Notes under the pieces: generated by a model
Told to the model about the DNA's origin: nothing
The model's database searches: none
Seen by the model: the letters and a program-made list of their open reading frames with translations, nothing else
Made by a program: the position numbers and the translations under genes
In this document: piece after piece, positions 9,561 through 17,467 of the stretch
Position numbering within the stretch: position 1 is the first letter of the stretch
How the letters are laid out: the number at the start of each line of letters is the position of its first letter
NCBI GenBank assembly: GCA_022824465.1
Contig: JAJDZV010000003.1
Coordinates: forward strand, 113,931 to 177,930
DNA from: Anaerolineae bacterium
Lineage (GTDB): Bacteria > Chloroflexota > Anaerolineae > Aggregatilineales > Phototrophicaceae
DNA length: 64,000 nt
Reading direction: 5' to 3'

Positions 9561-9588
9561 ACACATCTGGAGTAAGGCTCCAAGTGTG
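9561..9588. promoter_or_regulatory. Operator-like palindrome upstream of the sugar-binding protein
   Basis: ACAC (9561-9564) and TGGAG (9568-9572) are mirrored by CTCCA (9578-9582) and TGTG (9585-9588), a hyphenated 28-base palindrome. It lies just downstream of the predicted -10 box for the gene starting at 9521, where a repressor would block transcription. The regulator is unknown. Confidence 0.4.
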
Positions 9589-9593
9589 GGCGG

Positions 9594-9622
9594 ATTGTAT
9601 CAGATTAGTACGAAAATGTAAG
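9594..9622 (-). promoter_or_regulatory. Putative sigma-70 promoter of the 9521-6001 operon
   Basis: On the minus strand CTTACA (9622-9617) is followed after 17 bases by TACAAT (9599-9594), about 75 bases before the ATG at 9521. The -10 matches five of six and the -35 four of six consensus positions. Confidence 0.45.
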
Positions 9623-9672
9623 ACTTTGTTCGCAGCGTCAAATGCAAATTGTTTTTGGAAAGCATAAAACAT

Positions 9673-9701
9673 TTGTGCTCAGGACTACTCTCTGGCATAA
9701 T
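9673..9701 (+). promoter_or_regulatory. Putative promoter of the restriction-modification cassette
   Basis: TTGTGC (9673-9678), a 17-base spacer and CATAAT (9696-9701) precede the GTG start of vsr by 29 bases. The flanking sequence is AT-rich compared with the rest of the window. Confidence 0.4.
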
Positions 9702-9730
9702 TGTAGAGGATTTGTACATAGGCGCTTTGC

Positions 9731-10216
9731 GTGACTGACACCATTAGCCCGGAAAAACGAAGCCAAGTGATGGCGAGGGTCAGAAGCAGGGATACTAAAC
9801 CCGAGCTTCTGATACGAAAGGGTCTGCATGCAAGAGGTTTCCGCTACCGTCTGCATGTCAAAGAGCTTCCTGGCAAGCCCGACCTTGTATTTCCTCGTTA
9901 TGAGGCAATCATTCAGATAAATGGGTGTTTCTGGCATGGTCATTCCTGCCCGCAGTGTAGAATGCCAAGTTCCAACGCTGAGTATTGGAACCGAAAAATC
10001 GCAAGAAATGTGGAACGCGATATTTCAAATCGTCAGTCACTTCTTGACGCAGGATGGCGTGTGCTGACAATATGGGAATGCGCGCTGACCGGCAAATCGA
10101 AGCTGGAGTTTAATCAAGTAGTTGCATTGGCGTCCGAGTGGCTGCTTTCGACAATCTTATTTAGCGAGATTGAAGGCAAAGCAACACATACTAAGAACCG
10201 AGCTTCAGTATCATGA
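9731..10216 (+). CDS. vsr: Very short patch repair endonuclease (T:G mismatch)
   Basis: A 161-residue Vsr endonuclease that nicks next to T in T:G mismatches formed when 5-methylcytosine deaminates. Family blocks are all present: SPEKRSQVMARVRSRDTKPE, FRYRLHVKELPGKPDLVF with the catalytic aspartate, NGCFWHGHSCPQCR with zinc ligands, and GWRVLTIWECAL. GTG at 9731 is the first possible start, since a stop lies four codons upstream. Its end overlaps the methyltransferase start by four bases (ATGA), so repair and methylation are coupled. Base composition is visibly more AT-rich than the neighbours, suggesting transfer. Confidence 0.93.
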   Translation: MTDTISPEKRSQVMARVRSRDTKPELLIRKGLHARGFRYRLHVKELPGKPDLVFPRYEAIIQINGCFWHGHSCPQCRMPSSNAEYWNRKIARNVERDISNRQSLLDAGWRVLTIWECALTGKSKLEFNQVVALASEWLLSTILFSEIEGKATHTKNRASVS

Positions 10217-11193
10217 TTCGCGCTGTTGAATTCTTTGCTGGAATAGGGCTCATGAGGGCCGGGTTAGAGTGCGTCGGGATTAAAACTGTCTTCGCCAACG
10301 ACATCGACAAAACGAAAGCGAAGCTCTATGCCGATAATTGGGGACGCGAAGAATTGCACGTCGGCGATATCCGCGCCTTGCATGGCGACTGTATCCCGGA
10401 TGCTGACCTTGTTACTGCATCCTTTCCTTGTACGGACATGTCGCTTGCTGGACACTACAAAGGGTTAAACGGCGCGCAATCCAGCCTTGTCTTGGATTTC
10501 CTGCGGATTCTCGATGAGATGGGGGCGCGCGCGCCGCGAACGATCATGATCGAGAATGTTATGGGCTTTCTCACGGCAAACGGCGGCCGGGATTGGGAAA
10601 CAGTTGTCGACGGCATTAACAAACTCGGTTATCAATCCGCGCATATTGTCGTAAACGCCAGCGCGTTTGTCCCGCAGAGTCGCGCTAGAGTTTTCTTGTT
10701 CGGTCACAAGGGAGCCATTGAATTGCCCGAGCCGCCGGAAATGCGTAAAGATCTCCGACTAGAAAGCATTGCGGAAGCGGATGGAGATTGGTGGCCTCCC
10801 GACCGTCTTCACGCTTTTCTGCAAACTCTGTCGCCCATACAATCCAAGCGTGTTTCCGGCTATCAGCGTCGATTCTGGCCTGGATACTACGGCGCGTTTC
10901 GACGCACTCGAAGAGGGCGGGCCGTCTGGGAAGTGCGCGCTGACGAGATCGCCGGGACCTTGCGCACGACGCGCGGCGGCTCGGCGAAGCAAGCTATCGT
11001 TCGCGCTGGGAGAGGCGATATAGCGGTGCGCTGGATGAGCTTGACCGAGTATGCTCGGCTTCAAGGCGCTGAGCATTTGCGCTACGATTCCGTAACTCCA
11101 TCGCAGGCGATGTTCGCTCTTGGCGACGCCGTTTGTGTCCCGGTCATCGAGTGGTTGGCAGAGCATTGCCTAATGCCGCTGTTGAGTCGCTAA
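10213..11193 (+). CDS. DNA (cytosine-5) methyltransferase
   Basis: A 326-residue C5 methyltransferase with the full motif order: I (FFAGIGLMRAGLE, SAM binding), IV (TASFPCTDMSLAG, catalytic Cys in PC), VI (IENVMGF), VIII (PQSRARVF), a target-recognition region at about residues 195-250, IX (MSLTEYARLQG) and X (FALGDAVCVPVIEWL, with Asp where Asn is commoner). It looks intact. It protects DNA from the partner nuclease at 11193 and creates the 5-methylcytosine that vsr repairs. Overlaps are ATGA with vsr and TAATG with the nuclease. Target sequence cannot be read. Confidence 0.95.
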   Translation: MIRAVEFFAGIGLMRAGLECVGIKTVFANDIDKTKAKLYADNWGREELHVGDIRALHGDCIPDADLVTASFPCTDMSLAGHYKGLNGAQSSLVLDFLRILDEMGARAPRTIMIENVMGFLTANGGRDWETVVDGINKLGYQSAHIVVNASAFVPQSRARVFLFGHKGAIELPEPPEMRKDLRLESIAEADGDWWPPDRLHAFLQTLSPIQSKRVSGYQRRFWPGYYGAFRRTRRGRAVWEVRADEIAGTLRTTRGGSAKQAIVRAGRGDIAVRWMSLTEYARLQGAEHLRYDSVTPSQAMFALGDAVCVPVIEWLAEHCLMPLLSR

Positions 11194-11831
11194 TGCCGAA
11201 GAAACTGCCGGAAGATGTAAAAGCGCTGTATGACGGCGTCGCGTCGGCGATGAACGCTGACTATGGCGACGGTCGCAAAGTCGGCGATTGCCAATACGGC
11301 GTTTATCTCTTCTACGACTATGATGGCGAACCGATTTATGTCGGCCGAACAAAGGAGAAGCTGCGGGGCCGAATCCGCCGTCACTTGACCAATCAGAGAA
11401 CCGACGCCGTTGCCATGAGTGTGCTTGATCCTTTTGAGGTTGCTGAAATTGAGATGTGGCCGTTTTGGGATATGAAGCGGTCCCAAGCTGATGACACGCT
11501 GGATCGCGCCGAATATACAGTTTATCAGAAGGCCCTGCGCGAATCGAAATTCTCTGTTGTTTTGAACGAGAAAGACATAAAACCTGCCGAAGGGATTCAC
11601 CTGCCCAGGTCGGTGCGTGTATCCGTCTTGCCAGCGGAACTGCGAGAAAAGCGCGAGCATCCTGATATCAGGTTGGCGCGGCGAGCGCGTACCATTGCAA
11701 ATCTCGCGCGGGTTATCAGTGAGCGTAGCGTAAGACCGGGCATTAGGCGTACCCTGTGGGCGCAGGCTCGGCGACTCGAACACCTAGCCAAGACCAGGCT
11801 GGAAGAGTTTGAGGAAAAAGACGAGGGGTGA
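11193..11831 (+). CDS. GIY-YIG nuclease, probable type II restriction endonuclease
   Basis: A 212-residue protein with a full GIY-YIG catalytic set: GVY at 36-38, YVG at 49-51, Arg60, His64, Glu107 (in LDRAEYTVYQ) and Asn125. The Arg-x3-His spacing is that of GIY-YIG restriction enzymes such as Eco29kI, as I recall that family. The C-terminal half (about 150-212) is rich in Arg and Lys and helical, suiting DNA contact. The start ATG overlaps the methyltransferase stop (TAATG), which excludes the longer upstream frame. Context as third gene after vsr and a cytosine methylase supports a restriction role; a repair nuclease is the alternative. Confidence 0.8.
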   Translation: MPKKLPEDVKALYDGVASAMNADYGDGRKVGDCQYGVYLFYDYDGEPIYVGRTKEKLRGRIRRHLTNQRTDAVAMSVLDPFEVAEIEMWPFWDMKRSQADDTLDRAEYTVYQKALRESKFSVVLNEKDIKPAEGIHLPRSVRVSVLPAELREKREHPDIRLARRARTIANLARVISERSVRPGIRRTLWAQARRLEHLAKTRLEEFEEKDEG

Positions 11832-11849
11832 GCGTCCAATTAGCTAGAT

Positions 11850-13193
11850 CTAGGCACTCGTCCGCGTGATCGCGTCGCCCATCGTATTGACGATGATATC
11901 GACCTCGTCGGCGCTAATGCAAAGCGGCGGCGCAAAGGCGATCGCCGGTCCAATCGGCCGCGCCCGCAAGCCCATCTCCAAAGCAGCAGCGCTGATCTCC
12001 TCCGCCAGGTCCGCATCGCCTTCGCGGCTCTCCTTGCTCTTCACCACATCAATCCCCGCCATCAAGCCCAGTCCGCGCGCGTTGTCGATAGTGGGGAATT
12101 CGTCAGCCAGCGCGTTTAGGCCCTCCAGCAAACGCTCGCCCATGACCCGGCTATTCTCCAGCAAGCCATCGCGCTCAATGATGTCGATATTGGCGCTGGC
12201 AACCGCGCAGGCCGCTGCATGACCGGAATAGGTGTAGCCGTGCATCCAGCTCTGATCATCCGGCGCGCTATTGATCACATCGCGGATCTCATCAGTCACC
12301 TGGATCCCGCCGAGCGGCATATACCCGCTCGTCACGCCCTTGGCGAATTGCATGATATCGGGATTGATCCCGAAAGCGTCGCAGCCGAACCAATGGCCGG
12401 TGCGCCCGAATCCGCAGATGACCTCATCGGCGATGAACAAGACCTCGTACTTCTTGCAGATCGCCTGCGCCAAATCAAAGTAACCATCATCGGCAATCAT
12501 CACGCCGCCCGCGCCCTGAATCGGCTCGCTGATAAAGGCCGCCACCGTGTCCGGTCCTTCGCGCAGGATCGCCTCTTCCAATTCCCGCGCCGCCGCCTGC
12601 GCCACCGTCTCGCCGTCCCGAAGCTCGCCAGTGTAGCGATACGGGTCCGGATTCCGCACATGAAAAAAGCCCTCCAGCACGCCGCCAAACATGGTGTGAA
12701 ACTTGCTCATGCCCGTCGCGCTGGTGGCTGCCAGCGTCATGCCGTGATAACCGGTCAAGCGCGAAATGATCTTGGTCTTCTTCACCTGGCCCAGCTGCTG
12801 CCAATAGAAACGCGCCGTCTTGAATGAGGTGTCGCTGGATTCGGAACCGCCGGAGGTAAAATTGGTGAAGTTCATATTAGGACGAAAGAAGCCCGCCAGC
12901 TTGTCCGCCAATTGCGCCGAGGGCGGATTGGTCATGCCGGCGAAACCGGAACTATAAGCGATTTCGAGCATCTGCTCATAGGCGACCCGCGCCAACTCGC
13001 GGTTGCCGTAACCTACGTTCACATTCCACAGGCTGGCCATCGAATCCAAAATCTTGCGGCCGTCGGTGGTATACAGCCAGACGCCATCGCCCTTCTCCAC
13101 CATGACGGCGTTCTCCGTGCGCGAGGGATGGTACATCGGATGCAGTTGCCGTCGGTCTTGCTCGATCAAACGCGCGTGGTTGATTTCGCTCAT
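11850..13193 (-). CDS. Class III aminotransferase (omega-aminotransferase type)
   Basis: A 447-residue PLP-dependent fold-type I transaminase. The PLP lysine lies in MQFAKGVTSGYMPLGG. The cofactor aspartate is in FIADEVICGFGRTG, and the phosphate-binding region is SGGSESSDTSFKTARFY. It probably moves an amino group between an omega-amino acid or diamine (putrescine, beta-alanine, GABA) and pyruvate or 2-oxoglutarate. Length is normal. It converges with the restriction cassette (18 bases apart) and is otherwise solitary. The amine substrate is uncertain. Confidence 0.9.
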   Translation of the reverse strand: MSEINHARLIEQDRRQLHPMYHPSRTENAVMVEKGDGVWLYTTDGRKILDSMASLWNVNVGYGNRELARVAYEQMLEIAYSSGFAGMTNPPSAQLADKLAGFFRPNMNFTNFTSGGSESSDTSFKTARFYWQQLGQVKKTKIISRLTGYHGMTLAATSATGMSKFHTMFGGVLEGFFHVRNPDPYRYTGELRDGETVAQAAARELEEAILREGPDTVAAFISEPIQGAGGVMIADDGYFDLAQAICKKYEVLFIADEVICGFGRTGHWFGCDAFGINPDIMQFAKGVTSGYMPLGGIQVTDEIRDVINSAPDDQSWMHGYTYSGHAAACAVASANIDIIERDGLLENSRVMGERLLEGLNALADEFPTIDNARGLGLMAGIDVVKSKESREGDADLAEEISAAALEMGLRARPIGPAIAFAPPLCISADEVDIIVNTMGDAITRTSA

Positions 13194-13265
13194 CTTTGTC
13201 TGCTCTTTTCCAACCTGATCCTGCGGCGAATCATAGCCGATTCCGCGCGCTTTTTCGACCTCGCG

Positions 13266-14309
13266 CTACCTGCCTTTGACGGCGTCCTTCAGCCAACGCG
13301 GCAACAGGCGCGCGACCATGCCCATTGCGCGAAATCGCGCCTGTTTCAGCCACAGCGACGGCATATTCGCCCGCATCACCATAAAACGGCCGACTTGGTA
13401 GCGTCGCGAATTTAGCAGCGCTTCAATATCATCGTTCATCCGAATCTCGCAATTGGAACCGGGCTTGCTGATGTCCCGCCACATCTGCTGGACTTGCGGC
13501 GGATGCGCGCCGGCGAAACGATACAAACAGCCCGGATAGTCGTAGACGTTGTGTACATGATAAGGACGCCGTAGCGATAGGTAGGCGTCGTTCGCCCACT
13601 CGACTGCGCCAGCCCGCTTCGCCCAATCCGCTCGGCTGTAGTATTCGCATTTTTCCCGCACCTGCTTCGGCAGCAGTAATGAATAGTGATACATCCGGAT
13701 GCCCCGCGCCACTAGGTCATCGCCGCAAATCCAATTGGCGCTGCGCAGGTCTCGTCCTCGCTCATCCACCACCGTCGGCGGCCGATGACTGATATAGCGG
13801 TAGCCGGATCCCCACTTGAATAACCGGTGAAATTGTCGGTCGCCACGCCGCAAATACCAGCTATCCACGACATAGTTCGGCGCTCCCCAGAACGTGGCCG
13901 TGTCAAAGGAAAGGGCTGTGATGCTCGGGTCCGACTTCAGCATGGCGCAGACCGCTTCGATGTCGGCCGGCAGATAAAACTCATCAATGTCAACCTGCCA
14001 AAGGTAGTCGCCGGTCGCGCGCTCGGCATAAGCTTGCGACATCTCGTCTTTTTCGCTCCAGAAGCCAGCGCGCGTCACGATGACGAGCTTGTCCTCCGGG
14101 TCTTCGCGCGCCTTGAATTCGCGCAAGGTTTCCAGCGTGCTGTCAAGCGAATGCCCGTCTGCGGTGGCGATGTTTGCCGCGCCCGGCGCCGCGCCCTCGA
14201 CCACGATGATCTCATGGGCGTAGGGATACAGCGCCCGCAACGTATAACGCGTGAACGGCTCGCCATTGAGTACGATGATGCCAAAGCTGATGAGCGGGAG
14301 CTCGCTCAC
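13266..14309 (-). CDS. Family 2-like glycosyltransferase
   Basis: A 347-residue GT-A fold enzyme. The N-terminus ISFGIIVLNGEPFTRYTL starts the nucleotide-sugar fold, and WQVDIDEFY carries the DxD-type metal site. No membrane helix is evident, so it is probably cytoplasmic or peripheral. Its start overlaps the end of the family 4 glycosyltransferase upstream (ATGA at 14306-14309), so both act in one cell-surface glycan or glycolipid pathway. Donor and acceptor are unknown. Confidence 0.85.
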   Translation of the reverse strand: MSELPLISFGIIVLNGEPFTRYTLRALYPYAHEIIVVEGAAPGAANIATADGHSLDSTLETLREFKAREDPEDKLVIVTRAGFWSEKDEMSQAYAERATGDYLWQVDIDEFYLPADIEAVCAMLKSDPSITALSFDTATFWGAPNYVVDSWYLRRGDRQFHRLFKWGSGYRYISHRPPTVVDERGRDLRSANWICGDDLVARGIRMYHYSLLLPKQVREKCEYYSRADWAKRAGAVEWANDAYLSLRRPYHVHNVYDYPGCLYRFAGAHPPQVQQMWRDISKPGSNCEIRMNDDIEALLNSRRYQVGRFMVMRANMPSLWLKQARFRAMGMVARLLPRWLKDAVKGR

Positions 14310-15547
14310 GGTGATCGGCCGATTAGCGACTGGTACAGATCGATATATTGCCGCGCCACCTGCTTATCGCCAAAACGCGCTACGATGTCTTCGTGCAGCG
14401 TCTCACGCGACCAGGGTTGCGCCAGCGTCCACTCGATGCCGCGCAGCAGATCGGCGCTGTCTCTCAGCTTAGCCACATAGCCATTCTGCCGATGACGCAC
14501 GATATCAACCGCGCCGGAGCCGTCAAAAGTGACGCACGGCGTACCGCTCGCGAGCGCCTCCGCCAGGGTATTGCCGAAAGCCTCCTGCAACGTCGGCAGA
14601 ACGTATACATCACTTGCGCCATAGAGCAGGTTCAAGCTCATCTCGTCCTGCAGCCTGCCGACTTGATGCACAGCCAGCGGCAGTTCAAGTTCGACCGGAT
14701 TCTCTCCGCCAAATATGACAAGTTCCGTGTCATTGCCAGCTTCCAGTCCAGTTAGCGCCTGGCGCAAATAAGCGAAGCCCTTACGCCGGTCGCTCGTGCC
14801 GCCGATAGCCCCAAACAACATCAGTTTCTTGTCGCAGGGCAAATTGAAGGCTTTTCGGGCGACGGTCTTGTCCAGCGGCTTGAACACACTTGGATCGACG
14901 AGATTTCCGATGACTTCGATCCGTTTGCTCCCAAGAGCTGAACTGCTATGCGCGCACTCCGCCAGCCAGCGGCTTATGCAGACGACCGCCATGGGCGCAT
15001 CCCTCCAGTTGCGCTGCTTCAACCGGCTGACGCGAGAGCTGACATCATTTGCCGCCGGCGCCATCAATTGCGGACAGTTCCCGCAGGCGTCGCGATACCT
15101 CGCGCAGTTGCCCACATAATGGCAGCCGCCGGTAAAAGCCCACATATCGTTCAGCGTCCACACTAGCGGCGCGTCTATTTTGGCGACCTCGCCAATCGGC
15201 AGGAAGTTGTCCCCTACCCAGTTCAGGTGCACAATATCCGCTCCAAACCGATTGATGGCATCCGCTATGGGGTAACCAAAGAGATTGAAACTCCAGTATT
15301 CGCTGTCGTTTGTCCGCGGGTTGCTCTTGAGCGCTGCGCGATGACGGTATTCACCCAGTCGGCGCTGCACCCGCCGCCAGCGGTTGAGATGAGACGCGAG
15401 TCGATACACAGCCGGGTCGGAAGTAACCTTGCGCAATACCAGCATTTCACTCTCGATGCCGGCCCGCTGCAACGCCTTATGCAAGCGGTGCGTGGCTATG
15501 GCTGCGCCGCCGATTCGGTCGCTCGCCGATACTGACAACACTTTCAA
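14306..15547 (-). CDS. Family 4 glycosyltransferase (GT-B)
   Basis: A 413-residue GT-B glycosyltransferase. The N-terminal domain begins MKVLSVSASDRIGGAAIATHRL with the Gly-rich loop for the acceptor. The C-terminal domain carries the GT4 donor site: LMLFGAIGGTSDRRKGF and the late LPTLQEAFGNTLAEALASG with the EX7E-like glutamates. It is first gene of a two-gene minus-strand operon with the GT2-like enzyme. It points to polysaccharide or glycolipid synthesis. Confidence 0.88.
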   Translation of the reverse strand: MKVLSVSASDRIGGAAIATHRLHKALQRAGIESEMLVLRKVTSDPAVYRLASHLNRWRRVQRRLGEYRHRAALKSNPRTNDSEYWSFNLFGYPIADAINRFGADIVHLNWVGDNFLPIGEVAKIDAPLVWTLNDMWAFTGGCHYVGNCARYRDACGNCPQLMAPAANDVSSRVSRLKQRNWRDAPMAVVCISRWLAECAHSSSALGSKRIEVIGNLVDPSVFKPLDKTVARKAFNLPCDKKLMLFGAIGGTSDRRKGFAYLRQALTGLEAGNDTELVIFGGENPVELELPLAVHQVGRLQDEMSLNLLYGASDVYVLPTLQEAFGNTLAEALASGTPCVTFDGSGAVDIVRHRQNGYVAKLRDSADLLRGIEWTLAQPWSRETLHEDIVARFGDKQVARQYIDLYQSLIGRSP

Positions 15548-15628
15548 GATCTGTGCCTCCGAGCCATGGCTTCTTGTGATTATACACGGACAGCCCTACG
15601 CTGAATTTCAGCCGGCGCCGAATCAGCT

Positions 15629-15634
15629 TATAAT
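15629..15634 (+). promoter_or_regulatory. Probable -10 box for the prenyltransferase gene
   Basis: A perfect TATAAT with a poor -35. Transcription would start near 15641, which leaves no room for a TTG start at 15644 and favours the ATG at 15680. Confidence 0.4.
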
Positions 15635-15679
15635 GGTTGTGGCTTGCGCAAATTCCGGTTCGACCGTAAAGCGAAGGCG

Positions 15680-16606
15680 ATGGAGAATAACCAGCGGCTG
15701 AGCAAGATAAACGCCTGGCGCCAGGCCTTAAGACCGCGCGTCTTCACCGCCACTTATGTGCCGATGGGTCTGGCTGGCATTGCCGCAATTGACGACGGCA
15801 TTTTCAACGCGCCGACTTTTCTGCTTGCGCTCGTCGGCACGCTGCTGCTGCAAAGCGCGGCCAACCTCATCAATGAATATGCCGATTATCGGCGTGGCGC
15901 TGACCGCCTCAAAGAAGCCGGGCAAGGCATGACCATCAAGCAGAAAATCCTCAGCCCTCGCAGCGTCCTCTACGGCGCAGTTTTCACCACGGTTTCAGGC
16001 TGTCTCATCGGCTTGTACTTGCTCTCTCAGAGCGGGCCTCTCCTCTGGCTCATCGGCATCGGCGGCGTATTCGTGGCGATTGCCTATACCGCTGGTCCTT
16101 TCCCGCTGGCTTACAACGGTCTGGGCGAGATCGCCGTCGCCATTTTCATGGGACCAGCCATCATCGTCGGCGCATACTACGTGATGGCGCCCGCTGTCAG
16201 CCAGGCGCGCATCGTCGAGCTCTGCCTGATCTCCCTGCCCATCGCCCTCATGGTCGCCGCGATTCTCCACGCCAATAATATCCGCGATATGGAGGCTGAT
16301 CGCGCCGTGAACAAACGCACGCTGGCTGTGATCTTCGGCATCCGCTTTGCCCGCGCCGAATTTATGTTCCTCGTCATCGGCGCTTACCTCGTCCAACTGC
16401 TTGTCATAGCTGCCGGCTATCTGCCCGCCGCCACCTTGCTGACGCTGATCACGCTGCCCGAGGCGCTGCGCCTCATCAAGATTTTCAATACCAGTCGTGC
16501 CGTGCCGCTGATGCACCAGGCGCAGGGTCACACCGCCAAACTGCACGGTCAGTTCGGCTTGCTCATCGTCGTCGCGTGGGCGCTAACGCTGCTGCTGCCG
16601 CTCTGA
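15680..16606 (+). CDS. menA: UbiA-family prenyltransferase, probably MenA (DHNA polyprenyltransferase)
   Basis: A 308-residue integral membrane prenyltransferase with about eight to nine helices. The first Asp-rich motif is NEYADYRRGAD (Asn65, Asp69, Asp75), and the second is NNIRDMEADRAVNKRTLAV, the MenA version rather than UbiA or heme A synthase. It would attach a polyprenyl chain to 1,4-dihydroxy-2-naphthoate to make demethylmenaquinone. No other men genes lie nearby, apart from an enolase-superfamily enzyme at 17468 that does not look like MenC. It converges with the D-aminopeptidase gene 11 bases away. Confidence 0.85.
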   Translation: MENNQRLSKINAWRQALRPRVFTATYVPMGLAGIAAIDDGIFNAPTFLLALVGTLLLQSAANLINEYADYRRGADRLKEAGQGMTIKQKILSPRSVLYGAVFTTVSGCLIGLYLLSQSGPLLWLIGIGGVFVAIAYTAGPFPLAYNGLGEIAVAIFMGPAIIVGAYYVMAPAVSQARIVELCLISLPIALMVAAILHANNIRDMEADRAVNKRTLAVIFGIRFARAEFMFLVIGAYLVQLLVIAAGYLPAATLLTLITLPEALRLIKIFNTSRAVPLMHQAQGHTAKLHGQFGLLIVVAWALTLLLPL

Positions 16607-16617
16607 GAATCGCGCGC

Positions 16618-17433
16618 TCACCAAGGCCAAATCTGGTTCCAGGCCGTCATCCAATCCGCCGCCCGGCTGAAAACTCGCTGCCTGTCCTTATCCAGCTCGA
16701 CGCCCGCTCGGCCCATGAAATCCGCCATCTTCTCCACCTTGTCGACTTCGACCGTGATTGTCACCGGCGGCGCGGGCGAATAAGGCGATACGGCGTCCAA
16801 GGATTGCAGCGCTTGGTAGGCGCCCGCTTCAATCATCTCGCGCGCGCGGGTGGGCGGAATCTGCCGGGCGGAATAGCGCGTCAATCCCCGCTTGACCGCC
16901 ACCGTCGATAGCCCTTTGCCCAAGAGCGCCTTGGATTCGCGGCAGACGGCTTCATCGCCCGTGACCAGGAGCACCGGGCAGCCGTAATGTCCGCAGAGCG
17001 CCGCGTTCACGCCGACTTCGCCGACCAGGTCGTCGTTGAACCACAGGTTGTGCCACTTGACGGTCGAAATCGTATGGCAAAGTACGCCGTCTTCGGTGTT
17101 GTTCCGCGCGTGCATGCCGACCAGCAGGCAGGCATCCGCCCCTTGCTCCAGCAACTCGGTATAACGCGACCAGGGATGATGCGCCACCCAGGTGCAATCA
17201 GGCTCGAGCGTCTCCGGTATCAAAGAGTTGAAGCTCCAATCGCCGCCGGCGCCGTGGCAATCGACCACCACGATCTCTTCCGCGCCCGCTCGTCGCGCCC
17301 CGCGCACCGCCGCATTAATCTCCTCGGTGTAGAGTTTGCGGCCTTCTTCATACATTGGCGCGCCGCCAGTCACCTGATCCCAAGTGACGATGCCGCTGAC
17401 GCCTTCCATATCGCACATGATTAGTATTTTCAT
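16618..17433 (-). CDS. dppA: D-aminopeptidase, M55 family (DppA)
   Basis: A 271-residue M55 zinc peptidase that releases D-amino acids from the N-terminus of D-Ala-containing peptides. Metal-binding features are ILIMCDMEGVSG (Asp8, Glu10), VVDCHGAG (His) and GMHARNNTEDGVLCHT. Length matches DppA of Bacillus. It lies 34 bases after an enolase-superfamily gene, recalling the Bacillus dpp-ykf locus where DppA and a dipeptide epimerase recycle murein peptides. It is the last gene of the minus-strand run from 20955. Confidence 0.9.
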   Translation of the reverse strand: MKILIMCDMEGVSGIVTWDQVTGGAPMYEEGRKLYTEEINAAVRGARRAGAEEIVVVDCHGAGGDWSFNSLIPETLEPDCTWVAHHPWSRYTELLEQGADACLLVGMHARNNTEDGVLCHTISTVKWHNLWFNDDLVGEVGVNAALCGHYGCPVLLVTGDEAVCRESKALLGKGLSTVAVKRGLTRYSARQIPPTRAREMIEAGAYQALQSLDAVSPYSPAPPVTITVEVDKVEKMADFMGRAGVELDKDRQRVFSRAADWMTAWNQIWPW

Positions 17434-17467
17434 GGTCTTCCTCCCAGCCCGCCAAACGAGCTCGCTT

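Noticed and set aside
8181..9575. 464-codon open frame on the plus strand
   Set aside because: It is fully antisense to the binding-protein gene with signal peptide and family blocks; GC-rich codon usage keeps the opposite frame open.
9731..11831. Larger defence island around the restriction cassette
   Set aside because: Flanking genes are an importer and an aminotransferase; no other defence genes, integrase or CRISPR repeats were seen.
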